NCBI GenBank assembly: GCA_051008185.1 | Contig: JBPCXW010000176.1 | Span: 1 to 19,298 of the forward strand | Length of the DNA: 19,298 bases | Source: CAXMWX01 sp051008185 | GTDB taxonomy: Bacteria > Pseudomonadota > Gammaproteobacteria > Eutrophobiales > Eutrophobiaceae | Reading direction: 5' to 3' | Shown here: positions 7,963 to 16,292 of the stretch, piece after piece | Position numbering within the stretch: position 1 is the first letter of the stretch | Layout: each line of letters starts with the position of its first letter | Notes under the pieces: model-generated | Seen by the model: only the letters and a program-made list of their open reading frames with translations | Told to the model about the DNA's origin: nothing | Database searches by the model: none | Position numbers and translations under genes: made by a program

Positions 7963-9480
7963 TTACTCAGCGTTGGGTAGATCTATCCGCGACTCATCCT
8001 GAGAGAGTTGTGATTGCTTGACCGAATCACGCCGCAAATTCGCGACATGATGCAGATACTCCTCACTGACATTGCCGGTAACATAGTTGCCGGTAAAACA
8101 CGCCACATCAAATGATGTAATATCGGGATTACCCTTGCGGACGGCGTCTTGCAAGTCCTCCACATCCTGATAGATCAAATGGTCGGCGCCTATGGTCGCG
8201 CAGATCTCCTGCTCACTCCTGCCATGGGCAATCAACTCATCAGGCGCGGGTATATCAATGCCATACACATCAGGATACAAAACCGGCGGTGCGGCGGAGG
8301 CGAAATAAACCTTTTTGGCACCGGCCTCGCGGGTCATCTGAATAATCTCCTGAGCAGTGGTTCCGCGCACAATGGAATCATCCACCAGTAATACATTCTT
8401 GTCCTTGAACTCCAGATCAATCGCATTCAGCTTTTGCCGCACTGATTTTTTTCTAATGTTTTGTCCCGGCATAATAAAAGTCCGCGGGATATAGCGGTTC
8501 TTGATAAACCCTTCGCGGTATTTGACATTCAATGCACGCGCTATCGGCATCGCCACCGTGCGCCCGGTTTCGGGGATCGGGATTACCACATCAATATCAT
8601 GCTCAGGATTGAGGCGCAGGATCTTTTGCGCCAGGGCCTCGCCCATACGCAGGCGGGTGTTATAAACCGACACACCATCAATAACGGAATCCGGCCGCGC
8701 CAGATACACATATTCAAATATACAGGGCGAGCAAACCGGGTCTGCCGCGCATTGCTGGCTGTGTAATTCGCCATCAACGCTAATGAACACGGCCTCGCCG
8801 GGGGCAATATCCCGCGACAGGGTAAAGTCCAGCGCCCTGATCCCGACGCTCTCCGAGGCAATGATATATTCCTTGCCCATATCGGTCTGCCTTTCCCCGA
8901 AGCAGACGGGACGGATACCATGCGGATCACGAAAGCCCACAATGCCGACCCCGGCGATCATCGCCACCGCCGCATAGCCGCCCTGACAACGCTCGTGCAA
9001 GCGTGCGACCGCATGAAAGATGTCCTTCGGCTTCAGATCACTGCGCGATTTGCCGAGACGTTGCAACTCATAAGCAAAGATATTCAGCAACAATTCTGAG
9101 TCAGAATCGGTATTGATATGCCGCAAATCATTCTGCGACAAATCCTCTCTCAGTTGCTCACCATTAACCAGATTACCGTTATGCGCCAGCGTAATACCAT
9201 ACGGTGAATTGACATAAAACGGTTGCGCCTCGGCAGAGGACGCACAACCGGCGGTCGGGTAACGGACATGGCCGATCCCGATGCTACCTTTCAGGTGCAA
9301 CATGTGCCGGGTACTAAACACATCCCTGACCAGACCATTGTTCTTGCGCAGATAAAGCCGCAAACCATCGCAGGTCACCATCCCGGCGGCATCCTGACCG
9401 CGATGCTGCAAAATAGTCAGGCCATCAAAAATAGCCTGATTGACATTATTCCTCGCAACGATACCGATAATCCCGCACAT
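7963..9480 (-). CDS. purF: Amidophosphoribosyltransferase
   Basis: This enzyme catalyses the first committed step of purine synthesis, converting PRPP and glutamine to 5-phosphoribosylamine. The 505-aa protein begins MCGIIGIV, so the N-terminal nucleophile is Cys2 with no propeptide. This resembles the E. coli type rather than the propeptide-bearing Fe-S type of Bacillus. The glutaminase domain includes HVRYPTAG and LAHNGN. The C-terminal phosphoribosyltransferase domain has the PRPP-binding stretch NVLLVDDSIVRGTT at roughly 361-375. A GGAGG site on the minus strand (9489-9493) precedes the ATG. It is the last gene of the minus-strand block, 19 bases after cvpA, matching the common cvpA-purF pairing. 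No terminator is seen between it and phaR. Confidence 0.98.
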   Translation of the reverse strand: MCGIIGIVARNNVNQAIFDGLTILQHRGQDAAGMVTCDGLRLYLRKNNGLVRDVFSTRHMLHLKGSIGIGHVRYPTAGCASSAEAQPFYVNSPYGITLAHNGNLVNGEQLREDLSQNDLRHINTDSDSELLLNIFAYELQRLGKSRSDLKPKDIFHAVARLHERCQGGYAAVAMIAGVGIVGFRDPHGIRPVCFGERQTDMGKEYIIASESVGIRALDFTLSRDIAPGEAVFISVDGELHSQQCAADPVCSPCIFEYVYLARPDSVIDGVSVYNTRLRMGEALAQKILRLNPEHDIDVVIPIPETGRTVAMPIARALNVKYREGFIKNRYIPRTFIMPGQNIRKKSVRQKLNAIDLEFKDKNVLLVDDSIVRGTTAQEIIQMTREAGAKKVYFASAAPPVLYPDVYGIDIPAPDELIAHGRSEQEICATIGADHLIYQDVEDLQDAVRKGNPDITSFDVACFTGNYVTGNVSEEYLHHVANLRRDSVKQSQLSQDESRIDLPNAE

Positions 9481-9499
9481 CAGTTCATCCTCCGCTCAG

Positions 9500-10000
9500 T
9501 TATACCGCCTTGCCATACCCATGATAACTCACCATCTCTATCGGCAGGAATTGTTCGGCCCATATCGCAATCTGTTGAAAAGGCCATATCAGCAGGGATT
9601 CCTGCCACCAGTCTTTTTCCGTCAGCGGGGTAAAACCGGCCAGAAAAACCATACCCCATACAATAACGCCACCCAGCCCGAAACCGAATACAAACCCCAA
9701 CATCCTGTCCGCCGCCGTCAGGCCGGCGCGCGCCAGCAATTTTACTATGAAGTAACCGAGGGTACTCAGCAACATCAGGCTGATAATAAACAAGCCGATG
9801 AATGCCAACAACTCGCGCAATAACAGCAAGCCGACATAGTTATCCAGTAACGGGGCGACATAGCCACAGAATTTGACCGCAATGGCCAGCGCCAAAACCC
9901 AGGCGACAATAGAGAACAGGATATTCAAAAACCCGTAAACGAGACCAATCAGGGCCGGCAAAAATAGACAGATCAGGATAATCGTATCAATACCGCTCAT
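9500..10000 (-). CDS. cvpA: CvpA family membrane protein
   Basis: This 166-aa integral inner-membrane protein matches CvpA in length, in its N-terminus (DTIILICLFLPALIGLVYG) and in its position before purF. About four hydrophobic segments are visible, near 5-25, 28-48, 62-86 and 100-124. The polar C-terminal tail contains W-rich and acidic residues. In E. coli CvpA is required for colicin V production and has been linked to envelope stress and biofilm. Its molecular activity is unclear, and nothing here suggests a colicin locus. It begins 61 bases after dedD, the widest intergenic gap in the block after asd, with only a weak G-rich ribosome site. Readthrough from dedD is likely. Confidence 0.93.
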   Translation of the reverse strand: MSGIDTIILICLFLPALIGLVYGFLNILFSIVAWVLALAIAVKFCGYVAPLLDNYVGLLLLRELLAFIGLFIISLMLLSTLGYFIVKLLARAGLTAADRMLGFVFGFGLGGVIVWGMVFLAGFTPLTEKDWWQESLLIWPFQQIAIWAEQFLPIEMVSYHGYGKAV

Positions 10001-10061
10001 GTGCTTGCCCCCGCCAGGGTTTGATGGCGTCCGGTGTGCCGCATTGACAGATAGTCGGGAA

Positions 10062-10586
10062 TCACGGGTAGCTTATGACAATACCTTTTAGTGACATAGT
10101 CTGTTGCAGTTTTTCCTGCAACCGTTTGGCATCCGAGCGTAGCAACTCCGGGCCGACACGCACCTTATACACATCTTCCGCCCCATCTTCTACCTCCTGC
10201 ACATAGGATTTGTAACCCTTGTCGCGCAATGCCTCATCCAGCTTGCTGGCATTTTTCCGGTCGGCAAAACTGCCTATCTGCACCACCCAGGCACCGGTTA
10301 CCTTGTCTGTCTTCGCCGCCTTTCTTGTCGGCGATGTTGCAGGCGATGTTGCAGGCGATGTTGGTGCTGATGTTGTTGCGTCAGGTGTGGCCGAACGACC
10401 GGAGTCCGGAACAGGCACCAGACTGGAACTGAACTCCGTATCCGGACGGGGCGGGATGTTGCTCTCGGTAATACGAGTCCTGCCACTGTCCTCATCATCC
10501 AGCACCAGCGGCAGAAAGACCACCGCCAGCAACACCAGCACCACCGCCCCGACCAGTCTCTCTTTCAATCTCTTGTCCGCTATCAT
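10062..10586 (-). CDS. dedD: DedD-like SPOR domain protein
   Basis: This 174-aa bitopic inner-membrane protein has a cytoplasmic N-terminal stub (1-10), one transmembrane helix (about 11-29) and a low-complexity Ser/Thr/Pro/Ala periplasmic linker (about 35-95). A C-terminal SPOR domain covers 98-174, beginning GAWVVQIGSFADRKNA. SPOR domains bind denuded septal peptidoglycan, and DedD supports cell division in E. coli. That role here is inferred from architecture and from the conserved folC-dedD-cvpA-purF order. The linker contains a TSPA-type repeat encoded by a 12-bp tandem repeat (10330-10365). The start overlaps the folC stop in ATGA, with GGAGAG just upstream. Confidence 0.9.
   Translation of the reverse strand: MIADKRLKERLVGAVVLVLLAVVFLPLVLDDEDSGRTRITESNIPPRPDTEFSSSLVPVPDSGRSATPDATTSAPTSPATSPATSPTRKAAKTDKVTGAWVVQIGSFADRKNASKLDEALRDKGYKSYVQEVEDGAEDVYKVRVGPELLRSDAKRLQEKLQQTMSLKGIVISYP
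10330..10365 (+). repeat. 12-bp tandem repeat inside dedD
   Basis: Two perfect copies of GGCGATGTTGCA (10330-10341 and 10342-10353) are followed by a third differing in its last two bases (10354-10365). A looser fourth, GCTGATGTTGTT, comes next. The unit is a multiple of three, so copy-number change would lengthen or shorten the SPOR protein's linker without a frameshift. Confidence 0.85.
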
Positions 10587-11887
10587 CTCACACTCTCCAG
10601 ATAATGCAACGCCGCCCCGACCGTGACAAACGACCCGGTGACAATAATCCGATCCCCCGGCTTCGCCCGCGCATGCGCCCGTGCCAGTGCCGCACCAACG
10701 CTCGGGTAACGGGCGATATCGTCTGCGGCAACATACTGTTGCAAGGCCTGTTGCAACTCGCCCGTCAATGCCGCCCGATCACTGTCAATATCAGCCAGAT
10801 ACCAGTGATCGGCAATCTGTTGCAACAGTTTGAAAACCGTATCGTGATTCTTGTCCCGCAACATCCCGACAACCAGATGATTGGCACCGGAACTCGGCAA
10901 CCTGTTCACATTATCCACCAGCGCCGAGATCGCCTGCGGATTATGCGCCACATCCAGAATACACGGGATCTCCCCGGCGACACTCTGCAAACGCCCGGCC
11001 AGTGCAAAATCCCGCAAACTCTCGCGTATGATCTCGCCGTCAAAACGATATTCCTCCCCCAGCAGTTGCAACACCATCAACACCCCCGCCGCATTGCGGA
11101 TCTGCATACGATTAATCCCCGGTGCCGGTAGCGCCGCATAATGCCGACTATTACTGTGCCATGACCAACTACTCGCCGAGGCGGAAAAATTAAAATCCCG
11201 CCCGACACGATACAGCTTCGCCCCAATCCCGGCGGCATGCTCACAGACCGATTCCGGCGGGCACAAATCCGAGCAGACCGCAGCACGCCCGGCACGAAAG
11301 ATACCGGCCTTCTCGCGGCCTATGGATTCCCGATCATGTCCCAACCAAACCTCATGGTCAAAATCCACCGTGGTCAGCAACGCAATATCGGCATCCAGGA
11401 TATTCACCGCATCCAGCCGCCCGCCCAGCCCCACCTCCATAATCGCAATATCCAGCCCGGCGGAATGAAAGATGTCCAGCGCCGCCAGCGTGCCGAACTC
11501 AAAATAGGTCAGCGATATATCCCCCCGGTGTTTATCAATGCGATCAAAAGAGCGACACAGATCGGCATCATTAACTTGCTTGCCATTAATGCTAATCCTT
11601 TCGTTATACACCAGCAGATGCGGCGAGGTATAAGTGCCAACCCGCAAACCGGAGCGCCGCAGGATCGTATCCAGCATACAGGCACTGGAACCCTTGCCAT
11701 TGGTACCGGAAATACTGATAACCTTGAAGTCGGGATCAAGCAGCCCCATATTCGCGGCGACCTGACGGCAGCGATCCAGCCCCAATTCTATCGCAGTAAA
11801 ATGCAGGCCCTCCTGCCACGACAGCCAGTCCTGCAAGCGAGTGAAACGCATCTCACTCGTTACAATGTTGTTTGCGACCGTACTCAT
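10583..11887 (-). CDS. folC: Bifunctional dihydrofolate synthase / folylpolyglutamate synthase
   Basis: This Mur-ligase family enzyme joins glutamate to dihydropteroate and then extends the polyglutamate tail of folates. The 434-aa protein has the ATP-binding loop GTNGKGS at 61-67 (K65). Downstream are the FolC signature YTSPHLLVYNERISING and, in the ATPase core, the glycine-rich MEVGLGGRLDAVN. The C-terminal ligand domain includes ILDVAHNP and GMLRDKNHD. The start overlaps the accD stop as ATGA, and its own stop overlaps the dedD start the same way. The accD-folC-dedD order is conserved in gammaproteobacteria. An internal Met13 (MRFTRLQDWL) could also initiate, but the coupled overlap favours the longer form. 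Confidence 0.96.
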   Translation of the reverse strand: MSTVANNIVTSEMRFTRLQDWLSWQEGLHFTAIELGLDRCRQVAANMGLLDPDFKVISISGTNGKGSSACMLDTILRRSGLRVGTYTSPHLLVYNERISINGKQVNDADLCRSFDRIDKHRGDISLTYFEFGTLAALDIFHSAGLDIAIMEVGLGGRLDAVNILDADIALLTTVDFDHEVWLGHDRESIGREKAGIFRAGRAAVCSDLCPPESVCEHAAGIGAKLYRVGRDFNFSASASSWSWHSNSRHYAALPAPGINRMQIRNAAGVLMVLQLLGEEYRFDGEIIRESLRDFALAGRLQSVAGEIPCILDVAHNPQAISALVDNVNRLPSSGANHLVVGMLRDKNHDTVFKLLQQIADHWYLADIDSDRAALTGELQQALQQYVAADDIARYPSVGAALARAHARAKPGDRIIVTGSFVTVGAALHYLESVR

Positions 11888-12774
11888 TGCGCGAGCCGAC
11901 CGGCAAACCGGGGCAACGGTGGTTTGTTACAAACGATGGTGAGCAATGCCGCGATCCGATCCCGCATTTCTCTTCTATCTACAATCATATCTATATTCCC
12001 GTGCTCAAGTAAAAACTCACTGGTCTGAAACCCCTCCGGCAGGGACTCCCTGACGGTCTGTTCAATCACCCGCGGCCCGGCAAAACCGATCAGCGCATTA
12101 GGCTCGGCCACATTGATGTCCCCCAGACTGGCAAAGCTGGCCGACACCCCGCCCATGGTCGGATTGGTCAGCACCGAGATATACGGCAGATTCCTGTCAC
12201 TCAATTCGCCCAACATCGCACTGGTCTTGGCCATTTGAAACAAGGCTATCAGGGCCTCCTGCATCCGCGCCCCGCCACTGGCGGCAAAACACACCAGCGG
12301 CGCGTTATCCTGCAAACATCTATCCACCGCCAGCGCAAACCGCTCACCGACCACAGAGCCCATGGAACCGCCCATAAAATCAAACTCAAAGGCACAGGCC
12401 ACCAACGGTATGGCCTGCAAATTCCCCTTATAAACCACCAGGGCATCAAGCTCCCCGGTATCCTTGTTCGCCTGCGACAAACGGTCACGGTATTTTTTAC
12501 TATCCCTGAACTTGTATTTATCCACCGGCTTGACGGCGGCGGCAAGTTCCTGTCTCGCCTCGTCATCATCCAGGAATGACTCCAGCCTTATCCTGGCACC
12601 GATACGCATGTGGTGAGAACACTTCGGGCACACATACAAGTTACGCATCAACTCGGCCTGATATAACACCGCATTACAATTTGTACATTTGGTCCAGACA
12701 CCCTCCGGCATAACCCGACGGCCGGCACCATTGGTCTTGATACGCGACGGCAGAATTTTATCCAGCCAACTCAT
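11884..12774 (-). CDS. accD: Acetyl-CoA carboxylase, carboxyltransferase beta subunit
   Basis: AccD with AccA forms the carboxyltransferase that makes malonyl-CoA, the first committed step of fatty acid synthesis. The 296-aa protein carries the four-Cys zinc ribbon C30-x2-C33...C49-x2-C52. It also has the crotonase-like core with FMGGSMGSVVGE (133-144) and SGGARMQE (166-173), which build the oxyanion and CoA site. In E. coli the zinc domain lets AccD bind nucleic acid and its own mRNA; whether that happens here is unknown. It overlaps trpA upstream and folC downstream by four bases each. The accA, accB and accC genes are not in the window. Confidence 0.97.
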   Translation of the reverse strand: MSWLDKILPSRIKTNGAGRRVMPEGVWTKCTNCNAVLYQAELMRNLYVCPKCSHHMRIGARIRLESFLDDDEARQELAAAVKPVDKYKFRDSKKYRDRLSQANKDTGELDALVVYKGNLQAIPLVACAFEFDFMGGSMGSVVGERFALAVDRCLQDNAPLVCFAASGGARMQEALIALFQMAKTSAMLGELSDRNLPYISVLTNPTMGGVSASFASLGDINVAEPNALIGFAGPRVIEQTVRESLPEGFQTSEFLLEHGNIDMIVDRREMRDRIAALLTIVCNKPPLPRFAGRLAQ

Positions 12775-13586
12775 AACTGATCCAGCGCCGCACGCACCGG
12801 CGATAAAAATGATTTGATCTCCGCACTGACATCCCGCCCCCGCTCAACGGCATTATTAATTTGTTCAATCAAGGCGCTACCGATCACGATCGCATCACAA
12901 AACCCGCCCACCGCCTTCGCGACTGTGGCATCACCGATAGCAAAACCGGCCGCTATCGGTAGCTTGGTATGTTGCTGCATTTGTATGATCTTGTCCTCCA
13001 CCGATTGTGTATCAATCTGCCTGGCACCGGCACCCGTTACCCCTTTCACCGCCACACAATAAACAAATCCCGACGCATAACGGGAGATCAGTTCCATCCT
13101 GCTGTCAGTAGTAGTAGGGGAGAAAAGAAATATCTGATCCAGCCCATGACTTTTCAGCAACGGATGCAAACTGCTCGCCGCCTCTTCCGGCGGCAGGTCC
13201 ACGATCAACACCCCATCCACACCGCAGGCCTCCGCCTGTTGGGCAAACCCGGCATACCCCATCGTCTCAAGCGGATTGAGATAGCCCATCAGGATCACCG
13301 GCGTCTGCTGATCATGCTGACGAAACGTCTGCACTATATGCAACACATCGGTCAAGCCCGTCCCCTGCGCCAGGGCGCGTTCACCGGCCTGCTGGATCAC
13401 CGGCCCGTCCGCCATCGGATCGGAAAACGGCACACCCAGCTCAATCAAATCCGCACCGCTACCCACCAAATCCAGCATCATCGGCACCGTCGCGGCCAAC
13501 TCCGGATCACCCGCGGTAATGAACGGAATCATCGCCTTTTTATTGCGTTTCCGCAAGCCATCAAACATCGTTGCGATCCGGCTCAC
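12771..13586 (-). CDS. trpA: Tryptophan synthase alpha subunit (GTG start)
   Basis: TrpA cleaves indole-3-glycerol phosphate and channels indole to TrpB. The 271-aa TIM barrel keeps both catalytic acids at the same numbering as E. coli, E49 (ADLIELGVPFSDP) and D60 (MADGPVIQQ). The start codon is GTG (plus-strand CAC at 13584-13586), overlapping the trpB stop as GTGA. A GAGG sequence lies just upstream on the minus strand. The unusual start may reduce initiation relative to an ATG and rely on ribosomes finishing trpB, consistent with the 1:1 alpha-beta complex. It overlaps accD by four bases. Confidence 0.97.
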   Translation of the reverse strand: MSRIATMFDGLRKRNKKAMIPFITAGDPELAATVPMMLDLVGSGADLIELGVPFSDPMADGPVIQQAGERALAQGTGLTDVLHIVQTFRQHDQQTPVILMGYLNPLETMGYAGFAQQAEACGVDGVLIVDLPPEEAASSLHPLLKSHGLDQIFLFSPTTTDSRMELISRYASGFVYCVAVKGVTGAGARQIDTQSVEDKIIQMQQHTKLPIAAGFAIGDATVAKAVGGFCDAIVIGSALIEQINNAVERGRDVSAEIKSFLSPVRAALDQL

Positions 13587-14845
13587 GGGCTGCCCTCGTT
13601 ATCCTGCAAGCTGATACCCTCGCGGGCCGCTACGATAGGCATATCCTTGTCGCCACGACCGGACAGGTTCACCACGATCACATTGTCCCGAGCCATTTGC
13701 GGCGCGATCTTCATCGCATGCGCCAGGGCATGGCTGGACTCCAGCGCGGGCATAATCCCTTCCGTCCGGGTCAAGGCGTGAAAGGCCTGCAAGGCATCAT
13801 CATCCGTGGCACTCACATACTCAACCCGACCACTGTCTTTCAGCCAGGCATGCTCCGGCCCTACCCCCGGATAATCCAGACCGGCGGAGATGGAATGAGT
13901 CGCCAGTATCTGCCCGTGTTCATCCTCCATCAGATAGGTGCGATTACCATGCAACACGCCGGGCCTGCCGACATTCAGCGGTGCCGCATGCCGCCCTGTT
14001 TCAAGCCCGTCACCCGCCGCCTCAACCCCGATGATCCGCACCGCTTCATCCCCCAGAAAGTCGTGAAACAAACCAATGGCGTTGGAGCCGCCACCTACGC
14101 AAGCCACCAGTGTGTCGGGCAGCCGACCGATCATGTCCATACACTGCCGCCGCGTCTCGCGCCCAATCACCGCCTGCAAGTCACGCACCATCACCGGATA
14201 GGGATGTGGCCCGGCAACGGTGCCGATAATGTAAAAGGTATGATCAACATTGCTGACCCAATCCCGCATCGCCTCGTTCATCGCATCTTTCAATGTTTTG
14301 GAACCGGAATTGACACCGACCACCGTCGCCCCCAGCAGTTTCATCCGAAACACATTGGCGGATTGTCTTTGTATATCCTCCGTGCCCATATACACCACAC
14401 ACTCCAGCCCCATACGCGCCGCCACCGTGGCACTGGCCACGCCATGCTGACCGGCACCGGTCTCGGCAATGATCCGGCTCTTGCCCATGCGCACGGCAAG
14501 CAGGGCCTGCCCGGCGGCACTGTTCACCTTGTGCGCGCCGGTGTGGTTCAGGTCTTCGCGTTTCAGATAAATCTGCGCGCCGCCCAGCTGCTCGCTCCAG
14601 CGCCGGGCGTGATATAACGGGGAGGGTCTGCCGACAAAGTGTTGCAGGTCCTGATCCAGTTCCTGCAAATACTTTGCATCATTGAAATAGAATTGGTATG
14701 CCTCATCCAGTTGCCGCAAGGGTTCAATCAAGGTTTCGGCCACGAACCTGCCGCCATACACCCCGAAATGCCCGTCGGCATCAGGTAAGGTAGCTATCGC
14801 CTGCACGGTATCGAGTTTATTCACTGTGGCCCCGGTCTTGGGCAT
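13583..14845 (-). CDS. trpB: Tryptophan synthase beta subunit
   Basis: This PLP enzyme condenses indole with serine to give tryptophan. The 420-aa protein is of the TrpB1 type paired with TrpA. K106 in LNHTGAHKVNSA is the PLP Schiff-base lysine. The glycine-rich phosphate loop GGGSNA lies in CVGGGSNAIGLF at roughly 250. The stretch RFVAETLIEPL and GRPSPLYHA match the family start. The ATG start lies inside the 3' end of trpF (29-base overlap) and is chosen because an excellent GAGGTGAT ribosome site sits six bases upstream. The internal GTG at codon 8 is a weaker alternative. It is coupled to trpA by GTGA. Confidence 0.97.
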   Translation of the reverse strand: MPKTGATVNKLDTVQAIATLPDADGHFGVYGGRFVAETLIEPLRQLDEAYQFYFNDAKYLQELDQDLQHFVGRPSPLYHARRWSEQLGGAQIYLKREDLNHTGAHKVNSAAGQALLAVRMGKSRIIAETGAGQHGVASATVAARMGLECVVYMGTEDIQRQSANVFRMKLLGATVVGVNSGSKTLKDAMNEAMRDWVSNVDHTFYIIGTVAGPHPYPVMVRDLQAVIGRETRRQCMDMIGRLPDTLVACVGGGSNAIGLFHDFLGDEAVRIIGVEAAGDGLETGRHAAPLNVGRPGVLHGNRTYLMEDEHGQILATHSISAGLDYPGVGPEHAWLKDSGRVEYVSATDDDALQAFHALTRTEGIMPALESSHALAHAMKIAPQMARDNVIVVNLSGRGDKDMPIVAAREGISLQDNEGSP

Positions 14846-15458
14846 GTATCACCTCGCTAATGAACTGCCGCATCTTGACAGGATCTTTGCGGCCTTTGTG
14901 TTTCTCTACGCCGCCACTGACATCCACGCCGTAAGGTTTCACCATCCGGATTGCCTGCCCGACATTCTCTACCTGCAAGCCACCGGCAAGGATCACAGGC
15001 TTGTCCAGATCAGTCGGTATCCGTTGCCAATCAAAACTGACACCGCTACCGCCGGGCACACCGGTAACATGACTGTCCAGCAGAATGGCGGCGCAAGCGG
15101 CATAATCCTCGCAAACCTTGTGCAAATCAATATCGTCCCGCATTCTAACAGCTTTCAGCCAGGATAACCCGTAGCCATCGCAAAAATCGGCGGTTTCATC
15201 GCCGTGAAATTGCAGCACATCCAGTCTCACCTGATTCAGTACCTGCCTGATTTCATCCTCCCCGGCATTGACGAACAGCCCCACCCTGCTGACAAACGGC
15301 GGCAACTGTCGGCAGATCGCCTGTGCCTGCTCGGGCGTGATATGACGCGGGCTGTCGGCATAAAACACAAACCCGAGCGCATCGGCACCGGCGCTGTATG
15401 CGGCCAGTGCGTCAGCGGCATTGGTGATACCGCAGATCTTAACCCGTGTGCGTTGCAT
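14817..15458 (-). CDS. trpF: Phosphoribosylanthranilate isomerase
   Basis: TrpF performs the Amadori rearrangement of N-(5-phosphoribosyl)anthranilate in tryptophan synthesis. The open frame extends to 15500, but the family start is the internal ATG giving MQRTRVKICGITN, preceded by GGAGAG. This yields 213 aa, normal for TrpF, and trims the overlap with truA to 20 bases. C9 (KICGIT) and D128 (AILLDSH) are the expected general base and acid. GVDVSGGVE at 177-185 is the phosphate-binding end of the barrel. It stands alone rather than fused to TrpC. The order truA-trpF-trpB-trpA is common in gammaproteobacteria such as Pseudomonas. The other trp genes must lie elsewhere. Confidence 0.95.
   Translation of the reverse strand: MQRTRVKICGITNAADALAAYSAGADALGFVFYADSPRHITPEQAQAICRQLPPFVSRVGLFVNAGEDEIRQVLNQVRLDVLQFHGDETADFCDGYGLSWLKAVRMRDDIDLHKVCEDYAACAAILLDSHVTGVPGGSGVSFDWQRIPTDLDKPVILAGGLQVENVGQAIRMVKPYGVDVSGGVEKHKGRKDPVKMRQFISEVIHAQDRGHSE
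14848..14855 (-). promoter_or_regulatory. Ribosome binding site of trpB, within trpF
   Basis: On the minus strand GAGGTGAT is a near-complete match to the 16S anti-Shine-Dalgarno and is placed six bases (after GAGG) before the trpB ATG. It decides the start and lies inside the trpF coding sequence. Confidence 0.8.
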
Positions 15459-16269
15459 ATCTCTCCGCTTCCGGGATGACTGTACTGTGTAACCAGTCAA
15501 CCGCGCCCTGCTCCGGGCCGGGCAAGGCGTATTCCGGCGGATACTCCACCCCGGCCAGATACAGGCCGGAGGCGGGTGCGGTCACACCGGCGCACTCCCG
15601 GTCTCTGGCCGCCAATACCTCCGCCGCCCAGGAGGCGGGTTGTTTGCCGCTGCCGATGGCCAGCAGCACACCGACGATGTTGCGAACCATTTGTTGCAAG
15701 AACGCATTCGCCTCAATACTGATCTGCAACAATGATCCGTTACGGCTCACTTGCAAGTCATACACATACCTGATCGGCGATTGCGCCTGACAACCGGCGG
15801 CGCGAAACGAGGTAAAGTCATGCTCACCGATCAGACAAGCGGCGGCGGTGGCCATCTCGGCACTGTCAAGCGGGCGGTATTCCCAACTCAGATATTGATG
15901 AGCCAGGGCCGGGCGGGACTCGCGATTGAGTATGAAGTAATGATAGCGGCGTCTCAGCGCGGAGAAGCGTGCGTGGAATCGTTCCGCCACCGGTTGCACC
16001 CAGGTCAGGCTGATGTCGGCGGGCAGGTTGCTGTTGCCGCCGAACACCCAGGAACGGGCTTGCCGTTGTGCGTCGCTGTCAAAATGGATTACCTGATAAC
16101 TGGCATGGACGCCGGCATCGGTACGGCCGGCGCAGGTTACTGCCACGCTATGATCGGCGACTGCGGACAACGCCGCCTCTACCTGTGCCTGAATGGAGTC
16201 AGCGTGGCTTTGTCTTTGCCAGCCGGAATAGTGGGTGCCACAATACTCAACACACGCGGCATATCTCAT
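15439..16269 (-). CDS. truA: tRNA pseudouridine synthase A
   Basis: TruA makes pseudouridine at positions 38-40 of tRNA anticodon arms. The frame is open from a TTG at 16284, but I choose the ATG at 16267-16269. It gives MRYAACVEYCGTHYSGWQRQ, the usual family N-terminus, and a 276-aa protein. The catalytic aspartate is D51 in CAGRTDAGVHA. Downstream FLQQMVRNIVGVLLAIGSGK is the conserved C-terminal core. In most homologues the N-terminal block reads EYDG, whereas here it is EYCG, a small oddity outside the active site. Neither candidate start has a good ribosome site, and translation may depend on reinitiation after fimV, which ends 23 bases upstream. It overlaps trpF by 20 bases. Confidence 0.94.
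   Translation of the reverse strand: MRYAACVEYCGTHYSGWQRQSHADSIQAQVEAALSAVADHSVAVTCAGRTDAGVHASYQVIHFDSDAQRQARSWVFGGNSNLPADISLTWVQPVAERFHARFSALRRRYHYFILNRESRPALAHQYLSWEYRPLDSAEMATAAACLIGEHDFTSFRAAGCQAQSPIRYVYDLQVSRNGSLLQISIEANAFLQQMVRNIVGVLLAIGSGKQPASWAAEVLAARDRECAGVTAPASGLYLAGVEYPPEYALPGPEQGAVDWLHSTVIPEAERYATHTG
15461..15466 (-). promoter_or_regulatory. Ribosome binding site that sets the trpF start
   Basis: GGAGAG on the minus strand lies just before the ATG at 15456-15458 (four bases between GGAG and ATG). No comparable site precedes the upstream in-frame start at 15500, which would also add 14 non-conserved residues. Confidence 0.6.
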
Positions 16270-16292
16270 GGTGGCCGGGTGCAACAGCGGGG

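Noticed and set aside
9500..10000. A colicin V or other bacteriocin locus implied by cvpA
   Set aside because: CvpA is a chromosomal membrane protein usually next to purF; no precursor peptide, exporter or immunity gene is present.
10604..11131. 175-aa plus-strand open frame opposite folC
   Set aside because: Antisense to conserved folC coding sequence; composition is that of a shadow frame.
13571..14617. 348-aa plus-strand open frame opposite trpB
   Set aside because: It lies antisense to a clear trpB with all catalytic motifs. The His/Pro/Arg-rich translation is typical of a shadow frame, and no family is recognisable.
14817..15500. Longer TrpF starting at 15500
   Set aside because: The extra 14 residues are not family-like, lack a ribosome site and deepen the overlap with truA; the ATG at 15458 has GGAGAG.
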